NCBI GenBank assembly: GCA_022870745.1
Contig: CP085323.1
Location: forward strand, 2,976,001-3,040,000
Length of the DNA stretch: 64,000 bases
DNA from: Silvibacterium acidisoli
GTDB taxonomy: Bacteria > Acidobacteriota > Terriglobia > Terriglobales > Acidobacteriaceae
Direction of reading: 5' to 3'
Shown: positions 51,970 through 58,499 of the stretch, piece after piece
Numbering within the stretch: the stretch's first letter is position 1
Layout of the letters: each line of letters begins with the position of its first letter
The notes under the pieces: generated by a model
What the model saw: only the letters and a program-made list of their open reading frames with translations
Told to the model about the DNA's origin: nothing
Databases searched by the model: none
Made by a program: the position numbers and the translations under genes

Positions 51970-53771
51970 GATACCTCTCCGTGTGCTCAGGCATCGAGGC
52001 CGTCTCCGTTGCATGGGGACCGCTGGGCTGGAAGCCTGCCATGTTCGCTGAGATCGATCCCTTCTGCTGCTGGCTCCTTCACTCGCGCTATCGCGCATCG
52101 TGCCCTGTGTACATGCCAAGTCCGCACGACGCGCCCGACCGCAAAGAGGCCAAGCGCCGCGCCGCAGCCATCCGCAACGTGGTTGCTCTGCCAGCTGACG
52201 GCTCGATCGTGAACGCCGGAGATTTCACAAAGATTGGAGCTGACGATGTTGGAGCAATCGACCTTCTGGCCGGAGGAACACCTTGCCAGTCTTTCTCCGT
52301 CGCCGGTAAACGAGCGGGACTGGATGATCCGCGTGGCAACCTTACCATCGAGTTTGCTCGGCTTGCTGGCAGACTCAGGCCCGTATGGTTGGTGTGGGAG
52401 AACGTCCCCGGCGTCCTGTCGATCGACGGAGGGCGGACGTTTGGAGCCTTCCTCGGGATGCTGGTCGAACTCGGGTATGGGATCGCCTACCGAGTTCTTG
52501 ACGCTCAGTACTTCGGAGTACCCCAGCGACGGCGTCGCGTCTTCGTTGTCGGACATCTTGGAAACTGGCGAGCTGCCGCGGCGGTATTACTTGAGCGGTC
52601 GAGCCTGTCGGGGTATCCTCCGCCGCGCCGAGAAGCGCGGAAAGGAGCTGCCGGAGGCATTGAAGTCGGCCCTGGTGGGAGTCGCTTCACGGATACCGCC
52701 CCAACGATCGATACCGGATGCAGGGATGGCCTCACGCGCAATCAACTAGGCGTAGGCATCCTCTCATCGACAGACGAAACATCGCACTGCCTGAACGCCG
52801 GAGGGATGGGCAGACAGGATTACGAGACAGAAACCCTGATTGCACACTCGCTCTCAGCCGATGGCTTCGATGCGAGTGAGGACGGGACCGGGCGCGGCGT
52901 GCCGATGGTGCCTGTCGCCATCAGCACGGCCCATACGAAATCGAATGGCAGCGGCTTCTCCGATCACATCGCGCACACGCTCGAAAGCAGCGGCGCTCAG
53001 GCTGTCGCCTTTGCGCAGAACACACGCGATGAAGTGCGGCTGTACGGCGGTGATGGCAAGACAGTGGGAGCATTGGCCGCACAGCGCGGAGCCAAGCAGC
53101 AGTCCTATGTCGCTTTCTCGGCGGTGGACGATGGCGGTGATGCCGGAACGGTCGCACCTACGTTGCGATCTATGAACGGTAAGGGTGCCCACGCGAATGG
53201 AGGCGGACAGGTAGCCATCGCGTTCGCTCAGAACCAGGCGGGTGATGTTCTCAGCGGAGATGTGATGCACTCGCTCGGAACCAACCCCAACGCCACCGGA
53301 CGTAATGCCGCCACAGTCGCGTTCACTCTGCACGGCAATGATGGGAACGAGAGCACAGCCACCGAGACCGACGTTGCAGGTAGCCTTCGCACCAGAGCGC
53401 CCGGCAGCACCGAGAACAGCTCGACGACCGCCGTGCTGCAGGAGAAACCCGTTGCCTGGTCGGGAGAACTCACCGCATCGACCGATACGCTGGGCACCCT
53501 TCAGCGCGGTGGCGAAGGTGGACGCATGGAAGGCGTGATGATGCCGCAGATGGCCGTGCGCAGATTGACCCCGCGCGAGTGCGAGCGTTTGCAGGGATTC
53601 CCCGACGATTACACGCTGGTGGAGTACCGGGGCAAGCCGGCATCTGATGGGCCACGCTATAAAGCCCTCGGCAACTCCATGGCTGTCCCCGTCATGCGCT
53701 GGATAGGACAACGCATCCAGGCCGTGGATGCAATCCTCCATGACCGCCCCGGCGCCGAGGAGGACGCATGA
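51966..53771 (+). CDS. DNA (cytosine-5) methyltransferase, C5 type
   Basis: The 601-residue enzyme has motif I LSVCSGIEAVS (4-14), the catalytic cysteine C107 in GTPCQSFSVAGKR, ENVPG (145-149), QRRRRVF (187-193), and the late motifs IX (RRLTPRECERLQGFP, about 531) and X (ALGNSMAVP, about 567). Between 200 and 530 lies a very long variable region with repeated TL-G-VAF-like segments, as in phage and mobile-element enzymes of this family. The start ATG 51966 overlaps the PP-loop gene stop. No restriction endonuclease is visible. Confidence 0.93.
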   Translation: MRYLSVCSGIEAVSVAWGPLGWKPAMFAEIDPFCCWLLHSRYRASCPVYMPSPHDAPDRKEAKRRAAAIRNVVALPADGSIVNAGDFTKIGADDVGAIDLLAGGTPCQSFSVAGKRAGLDDPRGNLTIEFARLAGRLRPVWLVWENVPGVLSIDGGRTFGAFLGMLVELGYGIAYRVLDAQYFGVPQRRRRVFVVGHLGNWRAAAAVLLERSSLSGYPPPRREARKGAAGGIEVGPGGSRFTDTAPTIDTGCRDGLTRNQLGVGILSSTDETSHCLNAGGMGRQDYETETLIAHSLSADGFDASEDGTGRGVPMVPVAISTAHTKSNGSGFSDHIAHTLESSGAQAVAFAQNTRDEVRLYGGDGKTVGALAAQRGAKQQSYVAFSAVDDGGDAGTVAPTLRSMNGKGAHANGGGQVAIAFAQNQAGDVLSGDVMHSLGTNPNATGRNAATVAFTLHGNDGNESTATETDVAGSLRTRAPGSTENSSTTAVLQEKPVAWSGELTASTDTLGTLQRGGEGGRMEGVMMPQMAVRRLTPRECERLQGFPDDYTLVEYRGKPASDGPRYKALGNSMAVPVMRWIGQRIQAVDAILHDRPGAEEDA

Positions 53772-54073
53772 ACCCTCGGGCACAGCAGACGATACCCGCG
53801 TGTACTTCCGTAGAGCGGATGGATGGTCTCTTCCCGGTCCTTGTCCTCAAAGCCGGAGGCGCTCTGCGCGCCCTTGACATCGTCGTCCCTTCCCAAGTCC
53901 ATCGCGTTCCGGGTTGCCAGGAAAGATGCAGTGCAAGGGATGGCGTCGTTCACCCGTCCTCTGCTTTTGCAGCCCGTGTAGGTAGCTACCGACATGAGCG
54001 CCCAGTCACCCGTCTGGTTGCATCGGCATCCTGCACCTGGGCCGCACAGCAGGACATTTTCATAGAGCGCCAT
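53657..54073 (-). CDS. Doubtful ORF opposite the methyltransferase end
   Basis: A 138-codon minus-strand frame starts MALYENVLL, like the start of the nearby ssb (ATG GCN CTC TAY GAA AAY), then continues with a Cys-rich sequence of unknown type. It overlaps the methyltransferase by 115 bases. On the other strand, a frame opening at 53768 stays open all the way into ssb without a stop. Neither is convincing. It may be a decayed inverted piece of ssb. I include it because this 557-base gap otherwise holds only the hairpin repeat. Confidence 0.2.
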   Translation of the reverse strand: MALYENVLLCGPGAGCRCNQTGDWALMSVATYTGCKSRGRVNDAIPCTASFLATRNAMDLGRDDDVKGAQSASGFEDKDREETIHPLYGSTRGYRLLCPRVHASSSAPGRSWRIASTAWMRCPIQRMTGTAMELPRAL

Positions 54074-54116
54074 CTCTCCCCGTATTTTCCCTGCTTTCCC
54101 TCGGTCACTCGCTCTG

Positions 54117-54302
54117 TGCTTAATCCCGCGCCCTGCGGCACGGCGCGGCTCTGCTTTTTCGGCTTTCAGAAAATCTTTTCGGCAGATCTCCGCAAAGAGC
54201 GCGGACGAAAAGATTTTCCGAACCTTCCGAAAAAGCGCCGCTTGGCACTTGGGAGCGGGGCACGTCGCGTCGCTTCGCGCAGGAGTGTCCCGAGGGAACT
54301 TC
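54117..54302 (+). repeat. Long hairpin repeat, copy 2, upstream of ssb
   Basis: Similar to 41989-42172. Its arms (54153-54181 and 54206-54236) are near-complementary over about 29 bases, interrupted by a few mismatches and a two-base asymmetry. The loop again carries CCGCAAAGAGCGCG. The 3' part, with TCGCTTCGCG and GTGTCCC, can form a second small hairpin (GGGGCAC with GTGTCCC). The repeat ends 27 bases before the ssb start. Confidence 0.85.
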
Positions 54303-54328
54303 GGGCAAATACAAACAGGAGAAATGCA

Positions 54329-54742
54329 ATGGCACTCTACGAAAACGAAATCAAGCTGAAGGGCTACGTCGGCAAGGACGCCGAGAGCTTCGCAACCAAG
54401 AACCAGAGCATCTGCGTGGTCTTCTCATTGGCTACCAAGACCGGCTACAAGGACAAGCAGACCAACGAGTGGGTGAACCACACCGACTGGCATCGCATCG
54501 TTGCCTTCGGCAAACCTGCCGAGTACGCGAAGGTCCTGAAGAAGGGCAACTACGTGGAAGTCAAGGGCGAGCTGCGCAGCACCGAGCGTGAGCTTGAGGT
54601 CACCAAGGACAAGAAGAAGAGCAAGATCATCATCCACGATTGGGAGGTCCGCGCCAGCACCGTCAAGCTGGTGGCGAAGCCCGAGAGCTCACGCGCCGAG
54701 AACCTCGATGCCGAGCCGGTCACGGAGGACGACGCGGCTTAG
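54329..54742 (+). CDS. ssb: Single-stranded DNA-binding protein (SSB)
   Basis: The ATG at 54329 follows AGGAGAA at 54317-54323. The 137-residue OB-fold protein has the family pattern IKLKGYVGKDAE, NQSICVVFSLAT and the double Trp/His segment HTDWHRIVAFGK, then AEYAKVLKKGNYVEVKGEL. The C-terminus is acidic (VTEDDAA) but lacks the usual DDDIPF-type tail. In conjugative elements SSB is commonly an early protein that protects incoming single-stranded DNA. Confidence 0.9.
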   Translation: MALYENEIKLKGYVGKDAESFATKNQSICVVFSLATKTGYKDKQTNEWVNHTDWHRIVAFGKPAEYAKVLKKGNYVEVKGELRSTERELEVTKDKKKSKIIIHDWEVRASTVKLVAKPESSRAENLDAEPVTEDDAA

Positions 54743-54772
54743 GCCGCGTTGTCCTCCCTCGGGAGGTGACTG

Positions 54773-55171
54773 ATGCAGCTCTTCGAAAACACCGTCAAGT
54801 TCCGTGGCTTCCTCGTCAAAGATGCCGAGGCTCCGTCCTCCGACCACATTCAAGAGAATTCATTCGCAGTCCTGTTGCTGGCAACCGTTTCCGGCGTGTG
54901 GGACCTCGGCAACAACGAGTGGAACCCCCGCACCGACTGGCATCGCATCATCTGCCCCGGCCCGTTCTTCTGTGGCCTCGTCCGCAGGATGCGGCGCGGT
55001 GAATACCTCGAAGTCGAAGGGGAGCTGCGCAATCAGGGCGGGCCTCGCACAGTAGTCGTCTCGGGCGAATCCCATAGGGTCAGCAAGACCACCGACACGG
55101 TTTATGCAACACGCATCCAGCGTCTGGACCGGCCTGATGCTCTCGTTGATTTCGGCGACAGCGATACCTAG
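54773..55171 (+). CDS. Second SSB-like OB-fold protein
   Basis: The 132-residue product begins MQLFENTVKFRGFLVKDAE, parallel to the first ssb, with RTDWHRIICPGP and YLEVEGELRN at the expected places. It is divergent elsewhere and lacks the basic central part. A GGGAGGTGAC ribosome site lies directly before it, 30 bases after the first ssb, and a terminator follows. Its role, such as heteromer or decoy, is unknown. Confidence 0.8.
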   Translation: MQLFENTVKFRGFLVKDAEAPSSDHIQENSFAVLLLATVSGVWDLGNNEWNPRTDWHRIICPGPFFCGLVRRMRRGEYLEVEGELRNQGGPRTVVVSGESHRVSKTTDTVYATRIQRLDRPDALVDFGDSDT

Positions 55172-55186
55172 CGTCGCTTCGCCTTT

Positions 55187-55219
55187 CGCGGAGAGGCCAA
55201 TGCCTCTCCGCTTTTCTTC
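55187..55219 (+). terminator. Terminator after the ssb pair
   Basis: A perfect 10-bp stem (55187-55196 with 55201-55210), a 4-base loop, then TTTTCTTCT. It closes the ssb transcript, 16 bases after the stop. Confidence 0.85.
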
Positions 55220-55257
55220 TGACAGTGCCGCGTACGGAACGCGGCGGAAAGGACATC

Positions 55258-55566
55258 ATGATCGCCAACGCCGTCTTTGTCGCCACGCTGGTCTTTCTCG
55301 CGCTCATCTTTTGGATGTCGCGCGAGTTCGTGTTTCTCACGCCGTGGCGCTCACTGTTGCTGCACGCCTATCTGAAGACCATCGCGCTTTACTGCGCTCT
55401 GCTCTTTACCAACATCCTCGGTCTCACCATCTGGATCGAGCGCAAGTTCTTCCTGCGCGATACAGGCCGCAAGCTAAAGCACTTCGATCAGGAGATCCAT
55501 ACGGGCAAGAGCGAGTTGTCGGCTGAGATTCTGTCGCGCTTCAACGATCAGGAGGAGCAGCTCTAG
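55258..55566 (+). CDS. Small membrane protein
   Basis: The ATG at 55258 has GGAAAGGA upstream and gives 102 residues. Two hydrophobic helices (about 4-21 and 37-57) are separated by an FVFLTPWRS loop, followed by a basic/amphipathic C-terminal helix. Function unknown. It opens the block 55258-57960 of adjacent small and large genes. Confidence 0.6.
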   Translation: MIANAVFVATLVFLALIFWMSREFVFLTPWRSLLLHAYLKTIALYCALLFTNILGLTIWIERKFFLRDTGRKLKHFDQEIHTGKSELSAEILSRFNDQEEQL

Positions 55567-55568
55567 TC

Positions 55569-55841
55569 ATGCACACCGAAGACTCACCCATAGAACGCAC
55601 ACCTGACCTTGTTGCGAAGATTCGTGCGCTACGCCAACAGACCGAAAAGGCAAAGGACCGCTTTACCGACGCCGCTGACTACGACGTTCGCCGTGTCACC
55701 GGCAGAAGGCCGGAGACGGACGCAGATGTTCCACCGCCCGATACCGGAAAGAAGAAGCGCGGTAAGAAGACAGAGCAGGCGTCCATCGACTTCCCACACT
55801 CTGTGTCGCAGGACAGCACCAACGATGGAGATGAGGCATGA
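55569..55841 (+). CDS. Hypothetical charged protein
   Basis: The 90-residue, strongly charged frame starts two bases after the previous stop and overlaps the next start (ATGA). It is rich in Lys, Asp and Thr (TGKKKRGKKTEQ) without a known motif. It may be a small adaptor of the following protein. Genuine because of the coupled start and stop, but not identified. Confidence 0.55.
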   Translation: MHTEDSPIERTPDLVAKIRALRQQTEKAKDRFTDAADYDVRRVTGRRPETDADVPPPDTGKKKRGKKTEQASIDFPHSVSQDSTNDGDEA

Positions 55842-56902
55842 GAATCGATATCCCGCAGGACGTGCCTCGCCGGAGAGAGTCCCCGCCTCAGACCGGCGCG
55901 CCGCGTCCGCAGGAGCCAAGTTCCGTCCAGCGCCACCTTCAGTCGATCAAAGAGCGCGCGGACCAAAGCCGCTCGAACCACACCCCTCCCCGGTCCGCTC
56001 CCCCCAGACGGCCTGACCGTCAGCGTGAAGTGGCTACTCCTCCGCGCAGGGTCAGAGACCCGCGCGAAGGTACGGCCCCGCGGAGGCCCCAGCGCAACAA
56101 GATTCCATCGCAGACCATCGGCATGCAGCTTCGCCCCGAGGAACGCAAGGTCATGCTGGAATTGGGACGGTTCCGCGTGGTCCGCACCCGCGATCTCGGT
56201 GACGCCATCTACGACGGCAAGCAACGCAAACTCGGCGAGGACCTGAGCTATCTCCGCTCCAAGGGGCTGGTAGAGACTCGCCACATCAATCTTCGCCGCG
56301 ATGGAACGCGCCGTCAGATCGACCGTGTCGAGGTTGCGACGCTGACTCGTGATGGCCGCGCGTGGCTCAGCAAGAGCGGCGAAGTCCCGAAGGACCAGAC
56401 CGTTTACTACGGCTTCGTGAAGCCGCGCGAGATTGAGCATGACTCGCTCATCTATCGCGCCTACCGCGATGCGGCCCAGCGCATCGAGCGCGACGGAGGC
56501 ACGAATCTCCGGGTCAAGCTCGACTTCGAGATCAAAGCCGATGTCCAAAAAGACATCTACCGGGCGCGGAAAGCCGACCCGAAGCGTGACATGGGCGAGA
56601 TCAAACAGGAAGTCGCCGCCAAGCATTCATTGCCATTCGTGGATGGCAAGATCCAGATTCCCGACGCCCGCATCGAGTTCGGCCGGAAAGAGGATGACGC
56701 CCGGAGCCAGGAAGCCGACCAGGGTTCACGAACCGGCGGTCATGAAGACATTGAAGTCTTGACGGCGGCGTACCGCCGCGGTCACCTGCGCGCCAAGGCG
56801 CAGGCAGGTTTTCGCGCTTACGCCTCCAGCGCCGACCGTTCCGGTATCACCGCAAAGATCGAAGACGAACACCAGATGATGAGGGACATCTTCGATCTAT
56901 GA
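55838..56902 (+). CDS. Winged-helix-type protein of the replication-relaxation kind
   Basis: The 354-residue protein has a disordered Arg/Pro-rich N-terminus to about residue 90. A winged helix follows (LRPEERKVMLELGRFRVVRT and AIYDGKQRKLGEDLSYLRSKGLV in two parts), then a charged alpha/beta region with IRLKLDFEIK-like sequence. The helix layout recalls Replic_Relax-type proteins near plasmid replication and conjugation genes. A conserved HxH or catalytic tyrosine is not identified. It overlaps the gene before and the gene after. Confidence 0.55.
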   Translation: MRIDIPQDVPRRRESPPQTGAPRPQEPSSVQRHLQSIKERADQSRSNHTPPRSAPPRRPDRQREVATPPRRVRDPREGTAPRRPQRNKIPSQTIGMQLRPEERKVMLELGRFRVVRTRDLGDAIYDGKQRKLGEDLSYLRSKGLVETRHINLRRDGTRRQIDRVEVATLTRDGRAWLSKSGEVPKDQTVYYGFVKPREIEHDSLIYRAYRDAAQRIERDGGTNLRVKLDFEIKADVQKDIYRARKADPKRDMGEIKQEVAAKHSLPFVDGKIQIPDARIEFGRKEDDARSQEADQGSRTGGHEDIEVLTAAYRRGHLRAKAQAGFRAYASSADRSGITAKIEDEHQMMRDIFDL

Positions 56903-57960
56903 CAGTCACCTACGATCCCATCCCGGTGTTGCAGTCGGCTGGCTATACAGAGCGAGAGGCCGCGTTCCTGTACCTCGCCGCCCTGCACTCGGGATACTTT
57001 CTCCGCCGCCAATACCTTCGCTTCATCGAGCGTGGCCGTGGCGCTCTGGCCGCGCAGTTCCTGCGTCGGGCCTTTGCACTCGGCCACATCCAAAGCATCG
57101 CCTGCGGGCAGGCTCGCTTTGTCTACCACCTCACCTCGACCGAAGTGTATGCGGCAGCCGGGCTGGGTGCTTCGCACCATCGCCGGCTGAAGAGTGATGC
57201 CACGATCAAGTCCCGCCTCATGGTTCTGGATTTCGTGCTCGACCATTTCGACGAGGTGATGCTCGATACGGAGGCTGTGAAGGTGAGCCACTTCACGGAG
57301 ACCCGCGGACTCAGCGAGTCCATCCTGCCGCGCTCCCGTGGCGTGACCTTCGCCGAGGAGTTTCCCGTCCTCCTTAATAAGGAGGGCGGTCTCTCATTCA
57401 GCTACACCGACGAGGGCGCGCTCTCTGCCAGCAGCTTCGAGCATTTTCTCGATCGATATACTCCGCTGTTCCGTGCGCTTCCCGGTTTCGAGCTGCTGTA
57501 CCTTTCCGACTCTGCGCAGAACTTTGAACGTGCCCACAACCTCTTCGTCTCGAAGCTTGCCGACGAGCGACCCGGAACGACCGCGGCCACTCCTCGCGGC
57601 GTGGACCACTTCATCGACTACGTCCGCGTGCGTAAGCAGGCCGGCATGAAACAGTCGGCGCTTTCGCTGCGCGATCTCGCCATTCTTCGTGACGGTGATG
57701 CTCTGTACACCGCGGCGGAGCACCAGGCGCTCCTCGCGGCTGGGGACGTCGAGCGCGTCCGGCATCGGTTTCTCGGTGAGGCGGAACGCGGGAAGTTCGT
57801 CCCTGTCGTTCTGCCATACCGCTATCCGCTTCACAACTTCCGCAGAGAGCGCATAGAAGTGTCGGGTCTCGGGTCTAGTGAGCGGTCTATTCAGACATCG
57901 GCTCTTCAACGACAAACTATGCAGGAACAACTATTTAGCGAAGGAGGTGATGAGTGGTAA
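56899..57960 (+). CDS. Second large DNA-binding-like protein of the element
   Basis: The 353-residue protein overlaps the previous stop by four bases. It begins like a winged-helix domain (YTEREAAFLYLAALHSGYFL and HIQSIACGQARFVYHL) and continues with mixed sequence of unknown fold. An internal LLYLSDSAQNFERAHNLF segment might belong to a nuclease-like fold, but no catalytic motif is seen. The cruciform site follows five bases after its stop. Confidence 0.5.
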   Translation: MTVTYDPIPVLQSAGYTEREAAFLYLAALHSGYFLRRQYLRFIERGRGALAAQFLRRAFALGHIQSIACGQARFVYHLTSTEVYAAAGLGASHHRRLKSDATIKSRLMVLDFVLDHFDEVMLDTEAVKVSHFTETRGLSESILPRSRGVTFAEEFPVLLNKEGGLSFSYTDEGALSASSFEHFLDRYTPLFRALPGFELLYLSDSAQNFERAHNLFVSKLADERPGTTAATPRGVDHFIDYVRVRKQAGMKQSALSLRDLAILRDGDALYTAAEHQALLAAGDVERVRHRFLGEAERGKFVPVVLPYRYPLHNFRRERIEVSGLGSSERSIQTSALQRQTMQEQLFSEGGDEW

Positions 57961-57964
57961 GTAG

Positions 57965-58043
57965 GTGCGGAGGGGGGAGCGACCCAGCCCCTTCGGGGCT
58001 GACGCGACGGCTAACGCCGCGCTGGTCGCTCCCCCCTCCGCAC
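57965..58043. repeat. Perfect 20-bp inverted repeat with two inner hairpins (cloverleaf-like)
   Basis: Arms 57965-57984 and 58024-58043 are exact reverse complements. Inside lie a 7-bp stem with a TTC loop (57985-58001) and a second hairpin around TAAC (58004-58022). The structure is too regular to be chance, and no T-tract follows, so it is not an ordinary terminator. Confidence 0.9.
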
Positions 58044-58061
58044 TCACTCGATACACAACGC

Positions 58062-58143
58062 ATCCGCCGCAGATATTTCACGGATGCTCGTCTGATCCGT
58101 ACCGGATACACAGCCCATCGTTGACGGATACCGTTCTCATCCG
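58062..58143. promoter_or_regulatory. Cluster of six CGGAT/ATCCG pentamers
   Basis: Within 82 bases the pentamer occurs six times, on alternating strands, at about 58062, 58081, 58095, 58103, 58125 and 58139. The pair at 58095-58107 forms the dyad ATCCG-TAC-CGGAT. It ends 34 bases before the RHH gene. It is a likely multisite operator or relaxosome-binding region, by inference. Confidence 0.5.
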
Positions 58144-58176
58144 CTGACGATCCAAAGTCACCTACAGGAGATACCC

Positions 58177-58485
58177 ATGAGCAGACTGAAACTACAGCAT
58201 GGCGTCAGCCGCATTCGCCGCGCCAAGTTGCAATCCTCCATCGACCAGACCGTCCTCGACGATATCGAGTTGATGGCAAAGTGGTCCAACAATGAAACGC
58301 AGTACATCGTTAACGAGCTGCTGCGCTTTGCCATTGCGCAGGAAGAAGACTTCCTCAGATACAAGGCGAGCCTTCCTGCGAGTGCCGCAAGTAACGCGAA
58401 GCCAGGCACGTTACCCGTCAAACCCATATCGGCAACTGCCGCGAAGCCGGACTCGCCGGTATCGAGCAACGCCGCTCACGCGTAG
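58177..58485 (+). CDS. Ribbon-helix-helix-like DNA-binding protein
   Basis: The 102-residue product starts with a basic segment, then SIDQTVLDDIELMAKWSNNETQYIVNE (in two parts), the strand-helix-helix outline of RHH regulators such as TraY or CopG. The C-terminal half is Ala/Pro-rich and flexible. Located between the cruciform-and-pentamer region and the coupling protein, it is a candidate oriT-binding accessory protein or autorepressor. It ends 15 bases before virD4. Confidence 0.55.
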   Translation: MSRLKLQHGVSRIRRAKLQSSIDQTVLDDIELMAKWSNNETQYIVNELLRFAIAQEEDFLRYKASLPASAASNAKPGTLPVKPISATAAKPDSPVSSNAAHA

Positions 58486-58499
58486 AGGAGGTGACCCCA

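Noticed and set aside
53768-54328. Upstream in-frame extension of ssb
   Set aside because: The frame is open but passes through the hairpin repeat; conserved SSB sequence starts only at 54329 with its own ribosome site.
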